DNA from: Varroa destructor
Lineage: Eukaryota > Arthropoda > Arachnida > Mesostigmata > Varroidae
Length of the DNA: 64,000 nt
Direction: 5' to 3'
Assembly (NCBI RefSeq): GCF_002443255.2
Contig: NW_019211459.1
Location: forward strand, 23,825,719 to 23,889,718
Part shown: positions 12,487 to 23,823 of the stretch, piece after piece
Layout of the letters: every line of letters starts with the position of its first letter
Numbering within the stretch: the stretch's first letter is position 1
The notes under the pieces: generated by a model
What the model saw: the letters and a program-made list of their open reading frames with translations, nothing else
Told to the model about the DNA's origin: nothing
Databases searched by the model: none
Position numbers and translations under genes: made by a program

Positions 12487-13721
12487 GATATGTTGCAATG
12501 TTCTTCAAGGGGGGAACTGCTATGTTGTTCATGTGTACTTCCTTAAAGATACTACCATGTTTTTGGACATACTATTGTAGATCATATTGCTTACGACGTA
12601 ATTAACAAACCGCTATATTCAAGGCGTTTTATTAAATTGTTCTTACACTGTAGCCAGAAACAAATACAAAAATATACTCTGTTTCTAATTGTCTTTTCCC
12701 GCTTGCCTTTGCACTAAACGCATTGTAAATTTATTGCGTCAATAAAGCTATAGGTTCTCCAATGTGCCGTCGAAGCTTACTCTTTTATACAAATACTCTG
12801 CATCTTGGTTCTGGCAACCACCTGCGTAATGTATTCTACAAATAATACATATTTATCCCCGTATATATTTATTTTTCATTTTTCTATTATCTACCTCCAG
12901 GTAGTGTGTGAAGACTCACATTCCCTTGCCGTCTTACAACCTGTCTTGGTCGACTTTTATGCGAAACTGGGATTATTTCTAGATTTATGTACGAATGCAT
13001 CAATTTTTTCGTAGAACCCATTTTAGCTATTTAGTGACTGGTAGGGCAGCCAGGCGGTGTTAGTTAAACATCCAAGCTTTTGTACTATTTGTTAATCTGC
13101 CAATGACTTCTAGTTTAAAGCTGCGCCCTGAAGTCCCCTTAGCGAGCTTTACCGCGTCGCCTCTAGCAGTCTGGATCAATGCTCAGTCGTCTACCCTCCC
13201 TTGCTTTTAATTTCCATTTAATTCGCGTATATCTCGCCTTTGTTTTCCACAAGGGCTTGTAAGGGTCCGCCGGTCCGGGCGTGCTCCAAAGCCTTTGCGC
13301 GCGCTGGTTTTAATCTACTCTTCTATTTTTCGCAAACCTCTGTTTAACAGGCGTTCTTCTATTCGCCATCTGCGCAAGCTCCTGGTAGGAGAAAAGCACC
13401 TTTTGTTTACTGCACTTCTGAGGCTTCTATGCCTTCATCTACCACTCAAGAGCCTCTGAGTACTTCACAACCGGGGGCGCACGTATACCTTCTAGGTAAC
13501 GAAATGCTTACTGTTACGTACACACATCTACGTACACATTAAGTACATGATTTGAATTAAAAGAAAAATCAAGGCTAAGTTGCAACTCATATGCTCGTAG
13601 GTGACATATGTCGTATTATTTCGAGGTCTTAGTTTTATCATGAAAAAAAGTAAAATATTAGATGTATCAAACAAACTGCAATTTCATAAATTTTGAACTA
13701 CAAAATTAAAGAATACCCTTC

Positions 13722-14219
13722 TTAGTCTCCTTTTAATGGCCTTCTAGTGAACATCAGCTCTAGAAATTCCAGGAAAAAAGTTCCAAGTTCTAATCTCGAA
13801 AATCGATGCTTAGTATTCATTTTTTGTCCACAAAGGCCACAGCGTTGCGAAATAAAGATGTTAAACAAGAAGGGATTATGCGAAGTACAGTCAGTGAATC
13901 GCGAAAATGTTGTAAGAACCAAGATTGAAGTGTAGGACCAGGCAATAGATGACCAGATGTCGGACATATGAACGCATGGCCACAATTGAGAGGTATTTTC
14001 ACGTAAGTTGAGTTTGGAGTCCGGGGGCTGAGTAGGCATAACACACGAAGTGTCACAGAAATATAACCCAATCCTAAAAATTATAATAAATACTGGATAC
14101 AGATTTATAACAAGTACTAAAATCGCCCGCGCATTGACTCTATACCAATTGATTGCATATATGCATTCCATGTGCAATTTGCGAATTCCTAATAAACGAA
14201 AAACCTGCCTAAAGCCCAT
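13722..14219 (-). CDS. Unrecognised 165-codon open frame, doubtful
   Basis: The longest unexplained ATG-initiated frame in the gene-poor interval. The N-terminal third is hydrophobic and the C-terminal part is cysteine-containing (RCGLCGQK). I recognise no family. Codon use is not clearly gene-like, and an opposite-strand frame overlaps it at 13747-13935. It may be a chance frame or an exon of a lineage-specific gene. Confidence 0.15.
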   Translation of the reverse strand: MGFRQVFRLLGIRKLHMECIYAINWYRVNARAILVLVINLYPVFIIIFRIGLYFCDTSCVMPTQPPDSKLNLRENTSQLWPCVHMSDIWSSIAWSYTSILVLTTFSRFTDCTSHNPFLFNIFISQRCGLCGQKMNTKHRFSRLELGTFFLEFLELMFTRRPLKGD

Positions 14220-14638
14220 ACACTAGGCATAGTTCAATTTGTACCGCCAACCGGAGAGGGTGCCAGGGGAAAGAACGACGCTGCCCTGGAGGCTATCGTT
14301 TCTTTATCACAATTGCAGACGTTCTGGCTATGCCTCAGTTATTTTCTAGATTGCGCAAAGGAATATCCAGCCTTGGCCTCAACCTGCTTATCTCCCGGTC
14401 TACGTTCGTATAATTACGGGGCCTTTTTATGTCTTCGAAAGGATAACTGGTGGGCAAGCAAATATTCTCCAGGTACGTATAAAGCTGTCAACAATGTTGA
14501 ATGGTTCTTTAACAAGGCGGTTCACGTCATACATCAGTCCAACTATAATTGCTATCCAAAAGCACAGTCCGCTACTTCGTATTTGCCAACACGAATGTAC
14601 CCAGACTTAATATATTAAACATGCCTTCCACGTCAAAA

Positions 14639-14684
14639 TGAAAAGAAGTCCATTAGGTTAACGAAAAGAGGTCCATTAGGTTAT
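14639..14684. repeat. Tandem duplication, two 23-bp units
   Basis: Two adjacent near-identical units that both contain GTCCATTAGGTTA. They differ at only a few positions. Confidence 0.7.
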
Positions 14685-15664
14685 ATGATAATCAGTTTAA
14701 TACGCGTAGCAATATTGAGAGATGAAGCTGCCTTGTTTTTTTTTTGTTTTGCCATTGCTTTCCATTAAAGATTTAACCTCAACCGATCCGAAGGTGCCTC
14801 ACAGCTTGCGGCTCTAGAGGCTCCTAAAACACTGCTACGGGAGGTGCTTTCGATACAAGCGTTTTGCCTCATTACTACACATGCTCCACATGTGCCTTTT
14901 TTTTTTTTGACATAGCATTTTCCTTCACTAATAAACGTTTTTTGTTAGGCCTCTCACTAGATTTGACCCTAATAACGATATAAGCCTAATGTTCTCCTTC
15001 GAAATTGCATTTCTTGTCGCTTCTGGACGCTGCGTAAAGTTACAACCATCCATATAGTTCACCTATAGCAGAACTTCATAATGCCTTTTCAAAGAATAAG
15101 AATGTTTTCTTTAACTTTTCTACTGTAAAAATTTTCAAATTATAACCTGCGCACCCGACTGCTTGTTTATTAAAAACTTGATTTCTAAAACTGGCTTAAA
15201 ATTGCGGGAGTACTTCGTCCTTAGATTCATTGACATTCTTTGCCTGAATCTTGAAGGTGTTCTTGTGCTCTTTACCATTATTTCTATGTTACTAGACGCA
15301 CATTACACAAATAACAATGAAAACAGTAACAAAAACCAGTCTTCGCGTAGTATGCTCTCCGCAAAAACATCCAATACCATCTTGATTTCTGTTGAAGACT
15401 GGCATCTTCGGAAGTATATCCGCGATAGTCTTTTCTGGCTTGGCCTCTTGTTAAATAGTATTCACAGTAAGTTAGTAGTATCCACTTTATTTCGCATCAT
15501 CTTTGGCTCATATAGGTATTGGCATTTAGTAAGACCCTTACGTAAACTTAGATATCCGGCGCAATAAGCTGAGATGCACACTATATCCATTGCGGGTTAG
15601 TACCGCAGCATACTCAGCAACGGTTGTAAAAAGACGGTCGACTGTTTTGATAGGCTACGCTAAT

Positions 15665-15693
15665 TTACTTTAAAGTAGGTTACTTTAAAGTAG
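15665..15693. repeat. Tandem duplication of a palindromic 15-bp unit
   Basis: TTACTTTAAAGTAGG is followed directly by TTACTTTAAAGTAG. The core TACTTTAAAGTA is itself a perfect palindrome. Confidence 0.7.
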
Positions 15694-18430
15694 TTACTGT
15701 AGTTATAGTATTGTATTTTCGCTTGTATTATCTCAGTTAAAATCTTTAAAGTTTGTTTCACGATTATGATGGGTAGGTTGTGCTGTAGCTGACTAAAGAG
15801 TAGATAGTTACCGGAAGTCAGCTACATTGTTACCTGCCTAACACTTACCTGCTCGACAGTTCCGGCTCAAAATTAAACAAAGCTCGTAAATACATTTTCT
15901 CCACAAGAGGCACGGTTCGAGTCCCGAAAATCTGCTAGGTAATCATTTTTGACTACATTCAATAAACCTCAGTTCCAACAGCATAATTGTCACTAGCTTT
16001 CTACCAAGAACGTTGAAAACAGACATCAACTTACAAACTTACAGAGAGCTACCCTAAAACACTAGATCGACGTATACGACGCATCGAAACATCGCAAAGA
16101 AAAACGGAGCAAAAACCTACTTCCAAATTCGGAAGGATTGTCTTTGCTACCCATAAAAGCCTATAATACTTCGATATTAGACGAAAAGTGAAATTTAGAA
16201 TCCACAAAGCTGTTTTCATATTTGACGAGAAGTGAAGTCCTAGAAGCCACAAAGGTGCACGTGAACGTGACCTTTTCCCTGGCACGCCTTAGGAGTACCT
16301 TTCTCCAGACCACGTCGTAAGTTCCTCTCTAAGAATACCTCTGAAATATTCCACCCGAAAGAATCACCGTTTTGCATCAACAAGCACACCAGACACACCG
16401 AGCCAAGCAGCCAGTGAAAACACACCAGTGAAAACTCAAAAAATGTCACCTTCGTATGCCTTTATTCACAACAAACACGTCCTGGAAGTCGTTCATCCGG
16501 GATAGTAATGCCTGGCATGCAATGTGCGAGCACGCACAAAAACTGGTGCACGAATAAAACATGCGGGAGCACAGAGGGTGAGAAACCATCTACTGGAAGA
16601 ACCTACTTACCTTTTTTGGCCTATTTGAAACAATGAGTGGAGAAGTGAAAGACCTTCACATAGGGCCTGCCACCATAGCTTACCATAGCGCAGTGATAAG
16701 ATTTTCCTTCCCTATCGGGAGACGAAATCCTGCCACGAAATCCTGTCCAACGCCACGGACAATCGAGGGCATTGACGGCCGCGGCCGAGAGGAAGGAGAG
16801 CACTCGCAGGTTGTGCGGCGTACAGCGCACACATCAGCCATACCCCGTACAAGTACTGGCTACACATCTGAGTATTCCGATGCTTCCTGCGCAACAGGTT
16901 CAGACATTTCCCTGATTTCACTAATAGGGAGTGGTAACCTCACTACCGGCGTTCCTTCCAGATGTCTTCGACCTGTTTTGTGACTCTCAATAAGGCTGGT
17001 TGTAATTAGCCATCCATATATCTTCTCCCAGTCAAAGTGAACTTCCATATCCTGGTCGGACTGGATAGGCGACAAGCAGTAAGGAATGTTGTAGCGGTAG
17101 TGGTAGTTGTAGTACCAGTAGCGCGAAATTTCGAACTATGCACACAAGAGATGTGTGCCGCACTACGTGAAATCATTCGTCCACGAATGGATCCAAAATA
17201 CAGTTGCAAACGCCCAAAGAATTCCATTGCTAATGAAGTTTTGCACATACTTCCGACTATCGTAATTATCGAAAGTGTACTACCGCACACATTTCTTCAG
17301 AGAACGTGATAGAAGCAAGAAGCAAAAAGGGGTCCAAGCACAAATCCAGAGCAGGATGATATACATTAGAAGAATAGCTTTTATGGTGCTGACCTCTTTA
17401 CGAATTTCCATTCAAGCCATTTCCTTTCTGCACCCAGTGACTGACCGAGCGACCGACCGGACTGCTTAATCCAAGAAATTTTCTCCATATCCGAAATTCT
17501 CTCCATATCCGTTATCCTGAAAGACTGCCTCAGGCTTAGTGAACTCCAATACACTGACCATATATCCACCTGAATTCCCGAAGACACAGATGTGCGAGCT
17601 TTCTCCACAATATCACACTCCATATACCATGATCTATAGAGATGCTAACGATTTCCCACACTAACACTGTTCACCGACAAAAACACCGCCAGCCTGTCCT
17701 AACTTCCGTTCCTTAAAGACCGTTCCATCATCAAAGACTTCCTCCTCCATCCAATAGTTTCCTAACTGTGTATGTGTGTGTGACCTTCACCTGTTCCTTC
17801 CCAAAGAGAAAGAAAGCGAGAGAGTTACCATCAAGTCCAGCTTTCTTACCCTGTATGCCTTCCTCTTCTGCCGTCTTTTCCTTTTAATCTCCACAACGAA
17901 CTAGTTAGCTCCTTATCTGATTGTCATCATTTCTTGCGTACTCTCAAAACCACATCGAGCACATCACTAATCCAATTGCGATCTAATTGTTCATCACTAA
18001 TCATCCAATTGTCCACTGATTTAGCTGAGGTGATTTTGGATAAAGATTGATTTTGTCTGATACGTGTGAGCTATAGAGATTACGAGATCGTGTCCTGTAG
18101 GTAAACACATACACGCCCTCAACCGGTGTACGTGCTGATGTACTCCAGAGTGACTGATGTGAAGCAGGAGCCGTAGGCTATCCTCCTTAGATGATTAGTC
18201 CTGAGATATCCTCATCAATGAAATCCTTTATTTGATCCATTTGGTGCTTCTTTTATGGTTTTCCGCCTCCTCTGGTCATGAAGTGCCGAGAGTCGGGGTC
18301 AGTTCTGTCCATTATCTTTCTTGTCCTTCACACAGAATCCTTCTTAACACACACACGGACAAGAATCTCCAGTGCAACGCTTCACTATCGAGAGATCACA
18401 AAGCTGTATTGTTAAGTCTTTTCGTTTCGT

Positions 18431-18480
18431 TTTGTTGTTGTTGTTGTTGTTGTTGTTTGTTGTTGTTGGTTGTTGTTGTT
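18431..18480. repeat. (TTG)n microsatellite
   Basis: Imperfect trinucleotide repeat, read as CAA on the SRSF1 strand, about 0.5 kb beyond the SRSF1 stop codon and possibly in its 3' UTR. Confidence 0.8.
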
Positions 18481-19006
18481 CTTCACCGTTATCCTATGAA
18501 TCAACAGCGTTATTAGGACATCCATGAGGGGGCACTTGACGAGAGCATGTACTCAGAACTCATCAAAAAACTTGTTTTACAATATCTTCTTACAAATAAT
18601 ACATGTTGATGTAGTACATGTAGTATTAATGTCACTGTACGACAGTAAAAAAGAACGGGGGAAAGGAAAACGCTGAAGAACAACAACAGTCAACGACAAC
18701 ATACTCCGCGCGAGCACAAAATCGGACGAACGATTAAACGAACGAACGAACGGAAAACTGCGAGCATGGCTATTAATATGTATATATATGTATATGTTAT
18801 AATATAAGTGGTATGAGATATGTGGTGACGCTAGGGAGGGTTCGAGCGGGAAGGTTTGCTGTCTGAGCTGAGCACGTTGTATGACGATGATTGATGACGA
18901 CGACTGCAGACGAGGGGGAACGCGACCACCACCGCCGCCGCCGGCGGCGCTACCGGTACCGCTACCGCGACCGGCCGCTGCCGCGTGTTCTGGAGCTGAG
19001 CGCAGT

Positions 19007-21553
19007 CTACGAGTGCGATCGTGACCTGGAACGACTACGTGAGTACTTCCGCGCAGGTGAGTGCGAATAGTTGACGGGCGATCGGGATCGACGAGGTGAA
19101 TGGCTGCGTGATCTGGATCGCGAATCACGACCGGTATCCTCACGGACACGGACGTATGATACCTCGCCTTCATGCGAACGGAATCTGCATTTACCGGAAG
19201 GAAAGAACAAACAAAATCAGAATTCGACCGAACGTTATTTCACATCGCAAAGTTTTCGTTGGTTAATGGGGTTCTCGTGGGATTGAGCTCGAAAATGTAA
19301 ACAAGATGTCCCGTATACCACATCCTCACAACCTGTGATATTTAAGCCGTTTCAGGACCAAGGTCGCCCGAATTAACTTTAACTAATTTGCTCGCAGTAT
19401 TACTGCAAATTGTAATCTAATGCGGAAAGAAAAAGCAAACCAAAAAAAAATTATTCTTTGCTTTTTAGAACAATAAGCTATCGACGATGTGCAAGTCCGT
19501 CCATCGATGCTTCTAAAATACTTCCTCATAACACGCCGCAATTGGTTCGATATCACATACAAATGCATGAAGGTATTAAGTCAGAAGAAGCACAGGAAAC
19601 TGCACAACCACTGGTTGAGTGTTCCGTAGTTTCCTGTACTTCTTTTCGTAAATTGATCTACAGGCGATAAATGAACAGCATACTAAGCAGAAAAATGGCT
19701 GCAAACCTGCTATCATCAAGCTTCTTCACGGCGTACTTCATATCTTCGTAACGAAGGAACTCGACTACTCCAGTGCCGTCTTTGTAGACATCTGCGTAGC
19801 AAACATCTCCCGCTTCACGCATGTGATCTTTAAGATCCTGCCACGATCCGGTTGGGGGTAGCCCTTGAGAAAAAAAACGTGTAGAAGAGAAAACGTTAGT
19901 TACGCGCACATAAAAAGCTGTAAAGCGGGAATGTATGAAACAATGTCTTCATGAGGAACAAGCGAAAATAAACGTCTTCATTTCGTATGAGTCAATTGTA
20001 AGGCAATACACCCGTAGATCCTTACTCGATGATCATCAGATGGCCCCTGTGCGTATGTTCGACATGGCAGTCCCTTAGCACAGCTCCGAGCATCGAAGGC
20101 AGTCCCTCTTTGCAGGCACAAATCATCACTGAATGAGCCACGACAAACTAACAGCTCCGAACATTAAGAATACCCCTCTTTGCAAGCACAAATCATCATT
20201 GGATGAACCACGATATACAAATTGTGTACTGTTACTTTACTGAAAGTGGCGGTATGATTTCAATTGTAGTATTGCTTACCTGACACGATGACTCTGTACT
20301 GGCTGCGGCGGGCAGGTGGTCCTCGGCCGCGTGAAGGACCTCCTCGAGGTCGCGCTGAATTCCCACGTGGAAACTCCACGCGCAGCTTGTACCCGTCATA
20401 ATCGTAGCCATCACGAGCAGAAACTGCGTCCTCGGCATCTCTGCACAAATAACAACGAATATCAGCTTCGCTGATTAGATTATTTCTTCTTTCTATATTA
20501 GCTCCTTAGATTATTTTTTCTTTCTATATTGCCTCCTTCTTAGTTTTCTATTTCTTTTTCTTGGTTGTGTTTACATAACAGATGCATCCAACACCATGCA
20601 GCTTATTATGTGTATTGTCGTTACTTTCTTCCTTTTACCAATCTACTTCCAGTGGTTTAACGCCAAAACTTTCTCGCTATCCGTTGAGCGCACGGAGTAC
20701 GTGTCACAGGAGGTCGTTGAGGCGTATCACATGTGGAAACGATTATTAAGACATGACGTCACAAGTTGACCGACAAATACAACATGATCAGATTCGCACA
20801 ACGCAGGAACGGAAGGAAAGTTGGCCCAAGGAGCTGGTAATGTTGTCTAGCGTAATACTGCGTCGAGATCGTTTACCACAGCGACCAATAGATAAACGAC
20901 CGTAGAAAATGGAGCACTACGCCCAATTTACCAAGCCGAGCAGCCGCTTAGTTTGACCTTGTGGACAATACGTTGACTCGGTCCCGCCTGACACTATGAA
21001 CCGTAACTCAAGAGAAGGCAAGCACGTGAACGGCTAGATTCGTTTGTGTTCAAAAACACAATGCTAACAATATATTAGCCTGCTTAGCTTGGTTATGCCC
21101 GAGTCTGTAGCGCTCGTTTTACCGTGAATTTTTACGTTCGAGTATAACTGAATGCTGTAAGACCCCGATACTTCTGCCGTTAGGCAGTACTCATTTGCGT
21201 CTCATATCCTTGTTTCTTGGAAAAATTTATGACACGGCAAGATAAAAATTTGCCATAGTAATTATTTGCTAACGCTAAAATTTGAACCACCAAAGAGCGC
21301 TCGTTCATAGTTACCATGGCAACGCAATCAAAGAAATGCGCATAAGCTACCCAGACTACGTTGCTCCCTTCTAGCCACACACTTACCGTGCATCTTCAAA
21401 CTCGACAAAGGCAAACGGTGGACCACGCCGGTTCATCAGATCGATCAACGTGATCTTGCCGTACTTGTAGAAAATGTCTTCAATGTCCTTGGTACGGATG
21501 TCCGAGGGCAGATTGCCGACGTAAATACGGCGAACATTACTGTATGATGACAT
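19007..21553 (-). CDS. SRSF1: Serine/arginine-rich splicing factor SRSF1/SF2, proximal first exon form
   Basis: Four exons on the minus strand: 21553-21387, 20440-20280, 19863-19707 and 19184-19007, total 220 residues. SRSF1 is a nuclear SR protein that binds exonic enhancers and promotes spliceosome assembly. RRM1 spans about residues 8-85: RNP2 is IYVGNL, RNP1 lies in [10 protein letters not shown], and [17 protein letters not shown] closes it. A short Gly/Arg/Pro linker leads to the pseudo-RRM with the signature SWQDLKDHM (about 115-195), then a short RS domain with several RS/SR dipeptides ending at S220. The RS domain is shorter than in vertebrates. The exon 3 donor is GTTTGC, a weak site. 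The first exon here differs from the canonical sequence at four residues; a more canonical alternative lies at 23660-23823. The gene is divergent from dysbindin. Confidence 0.95.
20081..20217. repeat. Diverged tandem duplication in an SRSF1 intron
   Basis: Two units of about 70 bp, starting at 20081 and 20152. Both begin CAGCTCCGA and share CCTCTTTGCA and GCACAAATCATCA blocks. They lie in the intron between the second and third coding exons and show several substitutions. Confidence 0.75.
20754..20761. promoter_or_regulatory. Full CRE palindrome TGACGTCA in an SRSF1 intron
   Basis: Exact CREB/ATF consensus octamer between exon 2 (20440) and the proximal first exon (21387). An octamer can occur by chance in a window this size; function is inference only. 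Confidence 0.2.
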
Positions 21554-23659
21554 GATGATCGGCGGCGTGAGTCGGCCAAGCTTTTTCCACTCTGATTTCT
21601 ATTTCCACGGCAGCTTTCAATACTTTTGCTGCGCGAATAATGGCAATAACAGTACCTCCAACAGTTGTATCAAATTGCGGTTAAGAACACGAAAAAACCA
21701 CACGAATATAGTACGATCACACCATACACAACAGGTACGATAACGAAGATTTCCCCTTCGTGGCGGGGAATGCTCAATAACGACACAGAACGTAGAAATC
21801 TAACGACGCCTGTCGCAGCATCCCTAATTCACGCAGACATACAGTACACAAGCACCGCAGCCGAATGTTGTCGACTGGCCTAGAAATGGCTGACTCGTTA
21901 GGACACAGGACGACTAGTGCGAATGCAAAACCTGGACCGCTAATTTTCGATCGCCTTCGCTCGCTCACAAGCCGCGAAATCTCTCTGCTATGAGGCTTAG
22001 GTAATAACTCAGCTCCACCAAATGCTATTACATGAGCACAGGTCGAGCACTTGTTGCACACGTTCACTACAACACAGTCCGATTGAATCGATGAGCAACC
22101 TACCACTTATACCAGTAACGAACTACAGCACTGGTTACGCTAGCAAAACGAAATACTCATGCCTAAGCCTTTCCAGAGGGCGCTGCGTCATGTTTTTGCC
22201 TTCAAGAGGGAAAGGGCTAGCAGAAAAACATATGGCGGGAAATTTTAAAAACATAAATTTCTTTGTCACTCGTTGCAGCAGTGTTAACGAAAATTAAGAA
22301 TTGAGAAAATGAACAGTAAGGCTAAAGGATCACTATTTAGGAAGAAGTCAGGGGGGGGGACTTCCCCCCTAAACAAAACAGAAAAGCAAACCAAAAAAGC
22401 CTTATCAGTGTCAACTAACGATCAGGCTAATAACTGCTTTTTTTTTGTTTGCCTTTTTTTTTTAATGTTAATTAACTTAAAAATTCATAAGAAAAAAAAA
22501 ACAATTTTTTGCAGCTCATAAGTTGGTAACACCATTTAAAGGATTGGGTTCAACTATTTATCATATCATCACTGATATATATATCAAGAGCGCAAGGGTC
22601 CCTGAAATATAGCTTTCTCCCGTTTCTTGAGGTTATAGAAACTAGTATTCGACACAAATTTCGATGTTATTCCCTGTACGCTGACATTACCACGTACAGC
22701 ATTTTGTGCAAACATAATGGAAGGCCACAGTGGAAATACACTTTTACAACGGGCACTGATTACTTTTCTGGAACGGTGTACCACAGGATCATATTCTGTT
22801 GCTCTCTTCCTAAGCGCGCTGTAGGTAATTAGGACCAAGCCAACAGCACCTTGCTTGATAAGATAAAAATTAACACTGGCGACGATGACTCGACTGAAAT
22901 GGAAAATGGCGTACTCCTGGTCAACTATGACTGCAAAGTAATGACCGATGGCACTTCCTACAATCTCGCCCGTATACGCTCGTTTGTCTTAGTGTGCAAC
23001 CATTGTCTTCTCCTTCTCCTTAAGTTTTCCACGAGCTGCCAGGTCACTGCTGGCTGGCGCCAGCCAGTGTACACCTGTTTGTACCTAGCAACACGAACGA
23101 CTGTATCATAAGCTAAATCACCTCAAGGGTTAGCCTTAAAAATACTCTTACCGGTAAAGACAACCGTCATCGAAGCCCCGGGAAGTGTCTGTTGGCTTAA
23201 AAGACAAACCTACATAACAGGTACACGCACGTGCCATGGACGCGGGGTCAAACATGGCCGGGACGGCGGACGCAGGTTTACTGCCTCATGGTGGGCGAGC
23301 CTTTGACGGCGGATTACGGGCTTGACAGTACAGGACTCATCATAGAACAAACGATAGGAAAATGTCAAGTTACCAACTCAAGCGCGAGCCTAATTACGAG
23401 AACTATAGTCATGATGTCAAATTAACGAGCAACATGACTTTGAACGATTAGTGCCTCTCGCAAATGCTAAAGTCCCTTGTTGACTGAAGCATGTATGTGA
23501 GTTCAGAAGGAGACATCCATAAAACAATGTATAATGTTCAGCATTTTTAACGGGAGGCAGTATCTACAACCTTTCCTTACAATAAGCAAACGACAAGACT
23601 CAAAGATGTTTCTTATTCAGATATACAAAAATGTGTCATATAAAAGCAATTAAACTCAC
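21554..23659. other. Interval between the two SRSF1 first exons
   Basis: Intron for transcripts that use the distal first exon, and probable promoter plus 5' UTR for transcripts that use the proximal one. I searched it by eye for copies of SRSF1 exons 2-4 (pseudo-RRM and RS coding) and saw none. It contains a G9/C6 inverted repeat near 22350-22370 and an 18-bp perfect palindrome at 23050-23067. Confidence 0.6.
23050..23067. repeat. 18-bp perfect palindrome
   Basis: CTGGCTGGCGCCAGCCAG reads the same on both strands. With a single-base bulge the pairing extends outward through CACTG/CAGTG. Confidence 0.8.
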
Positions 23660-23823
23660 CGGGCATCCTCGAACTCAACAAACGCGAAAGGTGGTCCGCG
23701 CCGGTTTTTCAGATCAATGAACGTAATTTTACCATACTTGTAGAACAAATCTTCGATGTCCTTTGTACGAATATCAGGAGGTAAGTTGCCAACGTAAATT
23801 CGACTATCGTTCTTGTATGACAT
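23660..23823 (-). CDS. SRSF1: SRSF1 alternative distal first coding exon
   Basis: A second complete first exon: ATG at 23823, 54 codons plus two bases, donor GTGAGT. It encodes [17 protein letters not shown] and the rest of the first half of RRM1 through FVEFEDA plus the split Arg codon. The phase is identical to the exon at 21387-21553, so either can splice to the exon starting at 20440 without a frame change. The protein is the more canonical of the two ([18 protein letters not shown]) against [18 protein letters not shown] in the proximal copy. Over 47 aligned codons, 24 differ silently and only 4 change the residue. No other SRSF1 exons lie between the copies, so alternative promoters are the simplest reading; a 5' partial gene duplication is the alternative. 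With this exon the protein would be 219 residues. Confidence 0.88.

Larger units (their letters stand above)
12487..19006. other. 6.5 kb intergenic region without a recognisable gene
   Basis: Lies between the 3' ends of the methyltransferase gene and SRSF1, so it holds the 3' UTRs of both. It contains two unexplained longer frames (13722-14219 minus, 165 codons; 15163-15567 plus, 134 codons), two short tandem duplications (14639-14684 and 15665-15693) and a TTG/CAA microsatellite at 18431-18480. I see no conserved domain. Confidence 0.55.

Noticed and set aside
15905..15940. B-box-like GGTTCGAGTCCC
   Set aside because: No partner A box upstream and no cloverleaf; may be an old tRNA-derived fragment but unsupported.
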